Assembly (NCBI RefSeq): GCF_001613145.1
Contig: NZ_BDBU01000014.1
Span: forward strand, 1 to 64,000
Direction of reading: 5' to 3'
Source: Nocardia jejuensis NBRC 103114
Lineage (GTDB): Bacteria > Actinomycetota > Actinomycetes > Mycobacteriales > Mycobacteriaceae
DNA length: 64,000 bases
In this document: positions 1-7,240 of the stretch, piece by piece
Layout: the number at the start of each line of letters is the position of its first letter
Position numbering within the stretch: position 1 is the stretch's first letter
Program-made: the position numbers and the translations under genes
Notes under the pieces: model-generated
Database searches by the model: none
The model's input: only the letters and a program-made list of their open reading frames with translations
What the model was told of the DNA's origin: nothing

Positions 1-1037
1 GTGAGCCGGTGACCCTGGCACAGGCGGTGAATCACACTCTCGCGCATCTGCTTTCCCGCGATCGGGATGTGCTGGTGTTCGGCGAGGATGTCGGGCGCAA
101 GGGCGGCGTGTACGGCGTCACCAAGGGATTGCAGAGCGAGTTCGGGGTCCGCCGGGTGTTCGACACGCTGCTGGACGAGCAGAGCGTGCTCGGCACCGCC
201 CTGGGTGCGGCACTGGCCGGGTTCGTGCCGATTCCGGAGATCCAGTATCTGGCGTACGTGCACAATGCCGAGGATCAACTGCGCGGGGAGGCGGCCACGC
301 TCTCGTTCTTCTCCGACGGGCGCTATCGCAATCCGCTGGTGGTGCGGATCGCGGGGTTCGCGTACCAGAAGGGGTTCGGCGGGCATTTCCACAACGACAA
401 TTCCATTGCGGCACTGCGCGATATCCCCGGCGTGGTGATCGCGGCTCCGTCCCGGGCCGACGACGCGGCGGCCATGCTGCGCACGTGCGTGTCGGCGGCG
501 CGGATGGACGGTCGGGTGTGCGTCTTCCTCGAGCCGATCGCGCTCTATCACACCCGGGATCTGCACCGGCCCGGTGACGGCGGCTGGCTGGCGCCGGTCT
601 CGGCGGTGCGCCACGCGGAGATCGCACAGGCCCGGGTGCACGGTGCCGGCACACATCTGACGATCGTGAGTTTCGCCAACGGGGTGCCGATGAGCCTGCG
701 GGTGGCGCGGCGGCTGGCCGCGCACGGCGTGCACGCGCGGGTGCTGGATCTGCGCTGGCTCGCACCGCTGCCGATCGAGGATCTACTGGACAACGCCCGG
801 GCCACCGGCCGGGTGCTGATCGCCGATGAGACCCGCCGCAGCGGCGGGGTGTCCGAGGCGGTGTGCGCGGCGCTGCTCGATGCCGGGTTCGAGGGCCGCG
901 TCGCCCGGGTGACCAGCGAGGACAGTTTCATTCCACTCGGCCCCGCGGCGGCCACGGTGCTGCTGGACGAGGCCCGGATCGAGGCCGCGGCGCGCAGGCT
1001 GCTCGATCTGGACCGGGCCGACGGCGGCACGGCCTGA
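1..1037 (+). CDS. Alpha-keto acid dehydrogenase E1, beta-type (transketolase-like) region; 5' end cut by window edge
   Basis: This is the beta part of a thiamine-diphosphate 2-oxoacid dehydrogenase (pyruvate or branched-chain type), which catalyses oxidative decarboxylation before transfer to a lipoyl E2. Visible motifs are LVFGEDVGRKGGVYGVTKGL near the start, DTLLDEQS, and the C-terminal transketolase fold with VLDLRWLAPLPIEDL and VLIADETRRSGGVSE. A GTG at position 9 could start a stand-alone 342-residue subunit. However, the frame is open to the window edge (Glu-Pro precede it) and no ribosome site fits. I therefore infer the C-terminal half of a longer protein, perhaps an alpha-beta fused E1 of the kind seen in actinobacteria. 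Substrate cannot be assigned. Two hairpins follow the stop codon. Confidence 0.8.
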   Translation, partial: EPVTLAQAVNHTLAHLLSRDRDVLVFGEDVGRKGGVYGVTKGLQSEFGVRRVFDTLLDEQSVLGTALGAALAGFVPIPEIQYLAYVHNAEDQLRGEAATLSFFSDGRYRNPLVVRIAGFAYQKGFGGHFHNDNSIAALRDIPGVVIAAPSRADDAAAMLRTCVSAARMDGRVCVFLEPIALYHTRDLHRPGDGGWLAPVSAVRHAEIAQARVHGAGTHLTIVSFANGVPMSLRVARRLAAHGVHARVLDLRWLAPLPIEDLLDNARATGRVLIADETRRSGGVSEAVCAALLDAGFEGRVARVTSEDSFIPLGPAAATVLLDEARIEAAARRLLDLDRADGGTA

Positions 1038-1064
1038 GCCGACCGCGGCGCACGGACGACGAGG

Positions 1065-1127
1065 GGAATGGGCCGGTGGGGGGATCAGCCCATTCCACCC
1101 GTCATCGGCACCGGTCCGGTCGGTGCC
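1065..1127 (+). terminator. Two hairpins downstream of the E1 gene
   Basis: Positions 1065-1073 (GGAATGGGC) pair with 1088-1096. A second stem pairs 1107-1113 (GGCACCG) with 1121-1127. They begin 28 nt after the E1 stop codon and have no U-tract, as is common in actinobacteria. Termination is inferred. Confidence 0.45.
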
Positions 1128-1159
1128 CCTGTGCCGGGTTCGTGCACGGCACAAGTTCA

Positions 1160-1190
1160 TCTACGTTCTACGTACGTAGATAGTAATACC
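1160..1190. promoter_or_regulatory. BlaI-like operator, site 1 (no obvious target gene)
   Basis: Positions 1167-1180 are the perfect palindrome TCTACGTACGTAGA. This core is identical to the centre of the 30-bp palindrome upstream of blaI (6659-6688). Read on the minus strand, TACTATCTACGTACGTA also matches the site at 6014-6030 with one mismatch. It lies between two convergent genes, so no gene is an obvious target. A GTG at 1198 follows GGAGGGGG, but only antisense reading frame lies beyond it. BlaI binding is inferred from the shared sequence. Confidence 0.6.
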
Positions 1191-1287
1191 GGAGGGGGTG
1201 CACCGCACGCAAACCGCGCTCCGATACCCGCGCGCCGGTCGGCGCCGTCGGTCCCGGCGACGAAACATCGCATCCCCGTTGCGGCCC

Positions 1288-3549
1288 TCAGCGCAGGGCG
1301 CGGCCGGTGGCCGACTCCCGGCACCCGGGCAGATCGCCCGGAACGCCTTCGAACAGGATCCGGCCGCCGTGCCGTCCGGGCCCCGGCCCCAGATCCACCA
1401 CCCAGTCCGCACCGCGGATCACCGTGAGGTCGTGCTCGACGACCACCACGGTATCCCCCTGTCCGACAAGGGTTCCGAGCACATCGAGCAAAGTGTCGAC
1501 ATCGGACAGGTGCAGTCCGGTGGTCGGCTCGTCCAGGACGTACAGGGTGTGCCCCTCGCGCTTGCCGAGTTCCCTGGCGATCTTCAACCGCTGGCATTCA
1601 CCGCCCGACAGCGTGGCGAGCGACTGCCCGAGCCGCAGATAGCCCAGACCCACGCGGGCGAGGTCACGCAAGGCCCGCGTGATACCCGGACTGGGCAGCC
1701 GTTCGACCGCCTCGTCCACGGTGAGCTCGTCGATATCGGCGATGGACAGCCCATCGACCGTGTAGGTCAGCACCGCGTCGGTGAAGCGCCGACCGCCGCA
1801 GGTCTCGCACACCAGCTCCTGATCGTCCATGAACGCCAGATCCGTGCGGATGACACCCAGACCCGCGCAGGCCGGGCAACCGCCTTCGGAATTGGCGCTG
1901 AACAGCGCGGCACTCACCCCGTTGCGCCGCGCGAAAAGCGCGCGAATCGCCGGTGCGATACCGGTGTAGGTGATCGGCGTCGAGCGCCGATGAGCGGCGA
2001 CCGGGCGCTGATCGACCACGGTGGCCGGATGCCGCGCCACCAATTCGGCCACCAGACTGGACTTTCCGGACCCTGCGACACCGGTCAGGACCGTCAGCAC
2101 ACCGGTCGGCACCTCGAGGTCGATTCCGGCGAGGTTGTTGCGGGTCGCGTTCCGCACGCCGATCGTGCCGGTGCGCGTACGCGGCGTGTGCTCGGTGCGA
2201 GCGCGCCGCAGGGCACGCCCGGTGGGAGTATCGGCGCGGCGCAGCCGGGTGAAGGACCCCTGGAACACCACGGCGCCGCCGTCGGATCCGGCGCCGGGGC
2301 CGATCTCCACGATCTGATCCGCGATCCGCATGACGGCCGGGTCGTGTTCCACCACCAGGACCGTATTGCCCTTGTCCCGCAGCCGTTTCAGCAGTGCGGT
2401 CATGGCGTGCACGTCATGTGGGTGCAGTCCGACAGTGGGCTCGTCGAACACGTACAGCATCTCGACGAGGCTGTTGCCCAGGTGCCGGACAGCCTTGACG
2501 CGCTGCGACTCGCCGCCCGAGAGCGTGGCGGTGGGCCGGGCGAGCGACAGGTAGCCCAGACCGATATCGGCCAGTGCGGTGAGCCGTTCGGCCAGCGCGT
2601 CCAGCACGGGCGCGACCCGTGGATCACGCACCGCGGCAAGGACCTTCAGCAGGTCGTCGATCTCCATGCGGGACATCTCGACGATGGTGTGCCCGGCCAC
2701 CCGGGCCGAGCGCGCGGCCTCGTTCAACCGGTCACCACCACAGTCGGCGCAGCGCCGGGTGTGCGTGAAGCGGTGCAGCACAGCTTCTTTCCGGTCGGAC
2801 TGGTTGTCGCCGGTGTGCAGGTGGATGCGTTCGAAGCGATCGATCACGCCCTCGTAGTCCCGGGGCGGGCTGCTCGCCAGTCGGGCGGCGGCCGCTCCCC
2901 CGTACAGCAGCGCCTCGCGCTGATCGGCGGTCCACTCCCGCAGCGGCGTCGTGACATCGAACGACCCGATATCCGCGTACTGCCGATACCAGTACTGCCC
3001 GTTCCCGAAGCCGGGCAACAGGATCGCGCCGTCGCGCAGCGATCGGTCCAGGGCGAGCACCCGGTCCGGGTCGGTGACCACGATTTCCCCGAGACCCGAA
3101 CAGGCCGGGCACATTCCGGCCGGATCGTTGAACGAGAAGCGGTTGGACTCACCGACATAGGGGGTCCCGACCCGCGAAAACAGCAGGCGCAGATAGCTGT
3201 ACACGTCGGTGCTGGTGCCGAGCGTGGATCGGGCATTGCCGCCGAGGCGCTTCTGATCGATCACCACCACCGGCGAGAGCCCGTCGATGGCGTCCACCTC
3301 CGGACGCCGCCGGCGCGGCAGCCGATTGCGCACGAAGGGCGGATAGGTCTCGTTCACCTGATACCCGGCCTCGGCGGCGATGGTGTCGAACACCAGCGAG
3401 GATTTGCCCGAGCCCGATACGCCGGCGAAGACGACCACACTGTTGCGGGGCACGTCGAGATCGATCCCGCGCAGATTGTTGGTCCGCGCGGCCCGGATGC
3501 GGATGGCACGATGCGGCACGGGTGCGGAGCGGTCGCGAATCTCGGTCAT
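1288..3549 (-). CDS. UvrA-like ABC ATPase, short form
   Basis: A 753-residue twin-ATPase of the UvrA family; canonical UvrA is about 950-1000 residues. Walker A motifs are AGVSGSGKSS (residues 42-51) and TGVAGSGKSS. ABC signatures are TLSGGESQRVK and TLSGGECQRLK, followed by FDEPTVGL and LDEPTTGL. Zinc-type CPACSGLG and CPACAGLG knuckles remain. The shorter length suggests the UvrB-binding insert is reduced or absent, as in UvrA2/DrrC-like proteins linked to drug tolerance rather than core excision repair. The ATG at 3549 is preferred: TACGTT ends 6 nt before it, a leaderless arrangement. It is divergent from a WYL regulator, with a near-palindrome on its -10. Role in damage recognition or drug resistance is inferred from family. 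Confidence 0.85.
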   Translation of the reverse strand: MTEIRDRSAPVPHRAIRIRAARTNNLRGIDLDVPRNSVVVFAGVSGSGKSSLVFDTIAAEAGYQVNETYPPFVRNRLPRRRRPEVDAIDGLSPVVVIDQKRLGGNARSTLGTSTDVYSYLRLLFSRVGTPYVGESNRFSFNDPAGMCPACSGLGEIVVTDPDRVLALDRSLRDGAILLPGFGNGQYWYRQYADIGSFDVTTPLREWTADQREALLYGGAAAARLASSPPRDYEGVIDRFERIHLHTGDNQSDRKEAVLHRFTHTRRCADCGGDRLNEAARSARVAGHTIVEMSRMEIDDLLKVLAAVRDPRVAPVLDALAERLTALADIGLGYLSLARPTATLSGGESQRVKAVRHLGNSLVEMLYVFDEPTVGLHPHDVHAMTALLKRLRDKGNTVLVVEHDPAVMRIADQIVEIGPGAGSDGGAVVFQGSFTRLRRADTPTGRALRRARTEHTPRTRTGTIGVRNATRNNLAGIDLEVPTGVLTVLTGVAGSGKSSLVAELVARHPATVVDQRPVAAHRRSTPITYTGIAPAIRALFARRNGVSAALFSANSEGGCPACAGLGVIRTDLAFMDDQELVCETCGGRRFTDAVLTYTVDGLSIADIDELTVDEAVERLPSPGITRALRDLARVGLGYLRLGQSLATLSGGECQRLKIARELGKREGHTLYVLDEPTTGLHLSDVDTLLDVLGTLVGQGDTVVVVEHDLTVIRGADWVVDLGPGPGRHGGRILFEGVPGDLPGCRESATGRALR

Positions 3550-3551
3550 GA

Positions 3552-3565
3552 CTCGAACGTACGAG
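3552..3565. promoter_or_regulatory. Near-palindrome over the -10 of the UvrA-like gene
   Basis: CTCGAACGTACGAG pairs in 12 of 14 positions with its own reverse complement and overlaps the minus-strand TACGTT element (3561-3556). It lies between the UvrA-like gene and the divergent WYL regulator at 3611, so it is a candidate operator for that regulator. Regulation is inferred. Confidence 0.35.
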
Positions 3566-3610
3566 CAGATGCGGCCGGATCCTGACCGCAATCGACGGCA
3601 TCATGGAGAC

Positions 3611-4612
3611 ATGCCCGACGTCACCCAGCGCATGCTCGAACTGCTCGCGCAGCTGCAGACCGGCCGGCGCTTCGCGGGCCGCGAGCTCGCGGGACGACTC
3701 CAGGTCAGTCCGCGCACGCTGCGCCGCGATGTGGAGCGACTACGCACCTACGGCTATCCGGTCACCACCGCGCCGGGGCCCAGCGGCTTCTATCGACTCG
3801 CGGCCGGTGCCACCCTGCCACCGCTGGTACTCGACGACGAGGAGGCGGTCGCCACGCTGGTGGGGCTGGCACTGCTGGGCGCGACCGAGCCGCGCGCGGC
3901 ACACGAGCACGCCGGCATCGGGGCCGCCGCCGATCGGGCCTTCGGCAAGATCGACCAGTTTCTCCCGAAACGCCTGCGGCCCAGCGTGATCGCGCTGCGC
4001 GGCACCCTCGAGGCCGCACCGCAGCGCGCACCGGCGGTGGATCCGGATCTGCTGTCGGCGCTGAGCATGGCGGCCGCCAGGCACGAACTGGTGACCTTCG
4101 AGTACACCGGCCGCGACGGGCGCGGTTCGCGACGCCGGGTCGAACCGTATCGACAAGTGCATCTGCGACTGCGCTGGTACCTGCTCGCATGGGATGTCGA
4201 GCGGGACGAGTGGCGCACCTTCCGGCTCGATCGGGTGCGCGAGCTCACCGCCACCGCCGCGCACTTCACCCCGCGTCCGCTGCCCGCGGACTCCGCCGCT
4301 GAGTATTTGCGTGCCGAGCTCACCGCGCCCCGGCACCGCGCGGTCGTGCGGGTCGACGCCTCGGCCGAGCGGGTGGGTGACGCGCTCAAGTCTCAGGACT
4401 GCGATATCGAGCCCCTCGGCGCGGACCGCTGCCGGGTCACCACCTGGGTCGATTCCTTCGAATGGCTCATGCTGAGCGTCGCACTGCTCGGTGCGGACTT
4501 CGCCATCGAGGAGCCCGAGCTGTTCCGGGAGCGCGGCCGGGAACTAGCGGACAGGTTGCGGCGGGCCACTGAAAAGTCAGCTGCGGAGTCCGGGGCGTCA
4601 CCTGCGGAGTAA
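3611..4612 (+). CDS. HTH and WYL-domain transcriptional regulator
   Basis: A 333-residue regulator of the DeoR-like HTH plus WYL type (YafY/PafBC relatives). The N-terminal winged helix includes FAGRELAGRLQVSPRTLRRD (residues ~20-39) and ends with GYPVTTAPGPSGFYRLAAG. The WYL core follows at ~150-215: a variant of the usual motif, with VTFEYTGRDG, RRVEPYRQVHLRLRWYLLAWD and FRLDRVRELT. A WCX-like C-terminal region closes it. The ATG at 3611 follows GGAG in GGAGAC and gives the usual family length; upstream in-frame starts lie inside the divergent gene's promoter. WYL proteins often respond to DNA damage or small ligands. Its divergent partner is a UvrA-like ATPase, which it probably controls. 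Confidence 0.88.
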   Translation: MPDVTQRMLELLAQLQTGRRFAGRELAGRLQVSPRTLRRDVERLRTYGYPVTTAPGPSGFYRLAAGATLPPLVLDDEEAVATLVGLALLGATEPRAAHEHAGIGAAADRAFGKIDQFLPKRLRPSVIALRGTLEAAPQRAPAVDPDLLSALSMAAARHELVTFEYTGRDGRGSRRRVEPYRQVHLRLRWYLLAWDVERDEWRTFRLDRVRELTATAAHFTPRPLPADSAAEYLRAELTAPRHRAVVRVDASAERVGDALKSQDCDIEPLGADRCRVTTWVDSFEWLMLSVALLGADFAIEEPELFRERGRELADRLRRATEKSAAESGASPAE

Positions 4613-4666
4613 GGATGCCCTCAGGTTTCCTCCGTACACTCGTGCGGATCAACTGGAGGAGCATCG

Positions 4667-4861
4667 ATGCGACCGGATGCACCGGCATGTTCGTGGAGGG
4701 ACGAACAGGGCCGATGTAGTAACCGATCAGAACTGACAGTCATGCCGGGTGAGTGGTCCCCCGGCACGCGATCCGAATATCGCCGCGGGTACAGCGGCAT
4801 ACCGGAACGCCCGAATTCGATCGCCGCCGAGGCGATCACCCCGCGGCAGGTGATGCGATGA
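4667..4861 (+). CDS. Small hypothetical protein, translationally coupled to the M56 peptidase gene
   Basis: A 64-codon frame that I do not recognise. Support is from expression signals: TACACT (4635-4640) as a possible -10, GGAGGAG (4655-4661) six bases before the ATG, and a stop codon that overlaps the next gene's start as ATGA (4858-4861), the usual pattern of translational coupling. The product is polar and rich in Arg, Pro and Ser, with two cysteines and no membrane segment or signal peptide. It may be a genuine small protein or only a translated leader for the peptidase gene. Absence of a recognisable domain keeps confidence low. Confidence 0.4.
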   Translation: MRPDAPACSWRDEQGRCSNRSELTVMPGEWSPGTRSEYRRGYSGIPERPNSIAAEAITPRQVMR

Positions 4862-5838
4862 GTGTCGCCGCCTGCCTGGCGCTCTACGGATTCGCCGTCG
4901 CGGTCCTGGCGCCCAAGTTGTTGCGAAGTGTGAACCATGCGGGCGCGGTGCCCCATGTCGCCCTGGCCGCTTGGCTGGGCGCGATCGCCTCGACCGTGCT
5001 GGCATGGGCCATCGCACTGGCCGTGCTGATCATCGATATCGTCACCCACCCGTTCTCCATCACCCCGCGCCATTTCGTCGACAGCTGCCTGCTGCACCTG
5101 CACGACGCGCTCATCGGCCGCTACGGCCTGCCCGTGCAGACCGGACTGTTGCTGCTGGGCGGATTCGCCGGACTCGCGGCGACCATCTGCGCCACTCGCC
5201 TCGGCACCACCCTGTTCCGTGCCCGGCGCAACACTCTCGAACACGGCCGGCTGGCACGGATGGCGGGACGGCACCATCCCGACCTCGATGCCGTCGTGCT
5301 GGAGGTGGACGAACCGGCCGCCTATTGCGTTGCGGGCAAACCACATACGGTCGTGGTCAGTCGCGGTGTGCTGGCGGTGCTGGACGAGGATCAGCTCGAC
5401 GCGGTGCTCGCCCACGAGCGCGCGCACCTGGCCGGACGCCATCATCTGCTGCTCGCGCTGACCCGGAGTTTCGCCGCGGTCATGCCGCGGATCAGCCTGT
5501 TCACCATCGGCGCCCGCGAGGTCGCCCGATTGCTGGAGATGATCGCGGACGACGCGGCGGCCCGCATCCACGGCCGCCCCGTCGTGCTCGGCGCGCTGCG
5601 CACGCTCGCGGGCATCGCCACCGGTCCCACCGGATCGCTGGGTGCGGCCGAAGTGGGCATCGAGAGCCGGGTGCGCCGGCTCGAAGGCCCGACGGCTCCG
5701 GCGGCGCTGCGGGCCAAGACCCGGCTCGCCTTCGTCGCCATGACCGCGATGGCCACGCTGGTGCCGCTCGCCGCGGTGCTCACCGCCGCGATCGGAATCG
5801 CGGTCTGCGCACCGATTCCGGGTGGAGGACACCTCTGA
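4858..5838 (+). CDS. M56-family membrane metallopeptidase (BlaR1/MecR1-type protease domain)
   Basis: A 326-residue integral membrane zinc peptidase. Hydrophobic segments lie near residues 3-21, 34-62, 95-115 and at the C-terminus (~285-312). The zinc motif is HERAH (186-190), within VLAHERAHLAGRHHLLLA. In BlaR1/MecR1 systems such a protease relieves repression by the BlaI repressor, and a blaI-like gene is the next gene here, convergent. There is no extracellular penicillin-binding domain, so beta-lactam sensing of the classical kind is not supported. This resembles the stand-alone M56 proteins of mycobacteria. The ATG at 4858 overlaps the stop codon of the small upstream frame; an earlier in-frame GTG/ATG would add a low-quality tail. 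Confidence 0.85.
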   Translation: MSVAACLALYGFAVAVLAPKLLRSVNHAGAVPHVALAAWLGAIASTVLAWAIALAVLIIDIVTHPFSITPRHFVDSCLLHLHDALIGRYGLPVQTGLLLLGGFAGLAATICATRLGTTLFRARRNTLEHGRLARMAGRHHPDLDAVVLEVDEPAAYCVAGKPHTVVVSRGVLAVLDEDQLDAVLAHERAHLAGRHHLLLALTRSFAAVMPRISLFTIGAREVARLLEMIADDAAARIHGRPVVLGALRTLAGIATGPTGSLGAAEVGIESRVRRLEGPTAPAALRAKTRLAFVAMTAMATLVPLAAVLTAAIGIAVCAPIPGGGHL

Positions 5839-6149
5839 TCGCTCCGCCGGGAGGACGGCAGCCGTGCTCCCGGCGGACACCGGTCCCGAACGGTCCGCCC
5901 GCACCGAGGTCATCGCCGGGCACGGACGTGATCCCGAATCCGATTGACCCGAGCGTGTTTTCGGCGTCCGGCCCACCTCACGGCGACATCATTGACATCG
6001 CCCGGAAACAATCTACTATCTGCGTACGTACTTAGTTGTACCTGTGTGAGCGCGTCCACGCATACGTCGCGAACACGAAGTGAACAAAGGAAACACGGGG
6101 CATGGGTAGAGGTTTCATCGTTCACGAACCCGGCCGGGCCGGGCCCGCA
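5839..6149. other. Intergenic region between M56 and blaI (convergent)
   Basis: A 311-bp gap between two convergent genes. It holds a strong plus-strand promoter with a BlaI-like operator (5992-6036), described separately. A purine-rich AAAGGAAAC lies before an ATG at 6102, but the frame that follows is antisense to blaI and looks non-coding. No convincing protein gene, RNA gene or terminator was found. Confidence 0.5.
5992..6036 (+). promoter_or_regulatory. Near-consensus promoter with BlaI-like operator, site 2, directed toward the 3' end of blaI
   Basis: TTGACA (5992-5997), a 16-nt spacer and TACTAT (6014-6019) form a near-ideal primary sigma promoter on the plus strand. The operator-like sequence TCTGCGTACGTACTTAG starts inside the -10 and covers the predicted start point near 6026. 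The stretch TACTATCTGCGTACGTA differs by one base from the minus-strand sequence at site 1. A transcript would run antisense through blaI. The promoter elements are seen directly; BlaI control is inferred. Confidence 0.65.
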
Positions 6150-6524
6150 TCAGGTCCGCTTGGCGCGCGAGAGCTTGCGCAGGGCGGCGCGCAGTCCCTC
6201 GGATTCCTCGGCGCTCATCTGCTCGACGAAATGCGCGAGCACGAGTTCGGACCTGCCACCGCTGCCCAGCGCCTCGCGCATGAGCTGGGCGCTGTACTCC
6301 TCGCGACTCAGCGACGGCCAGTACCGGTAGGCCTTGCCGATCCGCTCGCGCTCGAGCCAGCCCTTGCGGTGCAGGTTGTCCATGGTCGACATGACCGTCG
6401 TATAGGCGATTTCCCGTTCGGCGGCCAGTTCGTCGAACACCTCCCGGACTGTGGTCTTCTCGCCACGATCCCAGACGCGTTCGATGACGACCGCTTCCAA
6501 CTCTCCGAAGCCTCGCGCGCCCAC
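6150..6524 (-). CDS. blaI: BlaI/MecI/CopY-family transcriptional repressor
   Basis: A 124-residue winged-helix repressor. The recognition region is TTVREVFDELAAEREIAYTT followed by VMSTMDNLHRKGWLERERIG, typical of Penicillinase_R proteins. A C-terminal dimerisation region includes LVLAHFVEQMSAEESEGLR. The GTG at 6524 is chosen because GAGGAG lies six bases upstream on the coding strand. The gene is convergent with an M56 peptidase gene, the usual partner that inactivates BlaI by cleavage. A 30-bp perfect palindrome lies about 135 bp upstream and is the likely autoregulatory operator. Two related sites elsewhere in the window suggest a small regulon. No beta-lactamase gene is present nearby. 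Confidence 0.9.
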   Translation of the reverse strand: MGARGFGELEAVVIERVWDRGEKTTVREVFDELAAEREIAYTTVMSTMDNLHRKGWLERERIGKAYRYWPSLSREEYSAQLMREALGSGGRSELVLAHFVEQMSAEESEGLRAALRKLSRAKRT

Positions 6525-6658
6525 TTCTGACTCCTCACCTCACGGCCAAGCCGTTCGACACCGCGTCTCGGCCTACATCCCGGTGCGTCGCACCGATGGT
6601 AGGTGACGCCGAGGATCCGGCATGGAAATACCGGTCGGCGACACGGAGGCGCTCGCAT

Positions 6659-6688
6659 TATTACGGTCTACGTACGTAGACCGTAATA
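6659..6688. promoter_or_regulatory. BlaI-like operator, site 3: 30-bp perfect palindrome upstream of blaI
   Basis: The arm TATTACGGTCTACGT (6659-6673) is followed immediately by its exact reverse complement (6674-6688). TACGGT occurs in -10-like positions on both strands. It lies between blaI (start 6524) and the end of the ACT-domain gene (6761), both on the minus strand, so blaI is the only downstream target. The core is shared with sites 1 and 2. Autoregulation by BlaI is inferred. Confidence 0.75.
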
Positions 6689-6760
6689 TGGTGCACCCGG
6701 GGGGCGGTCCGCGCAACCGGGCACGGGACCCGCGTGGCGCACCCGCGCGTGCGGCCCCGC

Positions 6761-7120
6761 TCAGGCGATTCGATGCCCGGCCTCGCGCAGGGTCGCCGAT
6801 GCCTCACCGAGACGGTTGTCGGGCACGAGCACCAGATCCGCGTGATAGGTCGACGCGACGAATACCGGGATCCTCGCCTCGGCCAGCGGGCCGATCAGGG
6901 CGGCCAGCATGCCGGTCTTGCTCATCCCGTGCGGGCCGTCGCTGTAGAAACCCTTCCAGATCTCGCCCTCGGCCCAGCCCGGCGCCTCCCGAATCACGGT
7001 GAGCCCCTCCGGGGCACGCACGAGCGCGATCCACTCATCGTCGTCGGGGAACGTCGAATTCGGCATGTGATCGACGGAGAACTGCGACGGGACGATCCGC
7101 AAACGCTGGCTGCCGCTCAT
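6761..7120 (-). CDS. ACT-domain protein (CASTOR-type, small)
   Basis: A 119-residue protein with the layout of bacterial ACT-domain proteins related to the eukaryotic arginine sensor CASTOR1. Features are LRIVPSQFSVDHM at the N-terminus, DEWIALVRAPEGLTVIRE, GFYSDGPHGMSKTGMLAALI, and FVASTYHADLVLVPDNRLGE. Such domains bind amino acids or other small ligands; no catalytic site is expected. The ATG at 7120 is chosen because TACGAT (7132-7127) ends exactly 6 nt upstream, a leaderless promoter; longer upstream frames lack signals. It is divergent from a PARG-like hydrolase gene, and the 120-bp interval contains an inverted repeat. The ligand is unknown. Confidence 0.8.
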   Translation of the reverse strand: MSGSQRLRIVPSQFSVDHMPNSTFPDDDEWIALVRAPEGLTVIREAPGWAEGEIWKGFYSDGPHGMSKTGMLAALIGPLAEARIPVFVASTYHADLVLVPDNRLGEASATLREAGHRIA

Positions 7121-7181
7121 GGCGTCATCGTATGTGGCGCCGGTGTCGCCGGATCGACACGGCCCACCTCGAATCCATGAA

Positions 7182-7198
7182 TTAGTACTTTTGACTAA
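7182..7198. promoter_or_regulatory. Inverted repeat between ACT and PARG-like genes
   Basis: TTAGT (7182-7186) and ACTAA (7194-7198) are inverted around a 7-nt spacer in an unusually AT-rich island. The repeat centres about 51 bp upstream of the predicted start point of the PARG-like gene (7241) and 70 bp upstream of the ACT gene start. It is a plausible operator for one or both genes. The cognate regulator is not identifiable in this window. Confidence 0.45.
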
Positions 7199-7240
7199 AA
7201 TAAGATGACCGGTACCGCCGGCACCCGTATCGTCACCGGA

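Noticed and set aside
1198..3585. 795-codon plus-strand frame antisense to the UvrA-like gene, preceded by GGAGGGGG
   Set aside because: It mirrors the codons of a clear ATPase gene, has low-complexity composition and no domain. High GC makes such long antisense frames common.
5910..6125. 71-codon minus-strand frame downstream of blaI
   Set aside because: It overlaps the promoter and operator at 5992-6036 and has no start signal.
6102..6530. 142-codon plus-strand frame after the orphan promoter, antisense to blaI
   Set aside because: AAAGGA precedes the ATG, but the frame mirrors the blaI coding sequence and ends at its start; no domain. Kept only as a possible antisense transcript.
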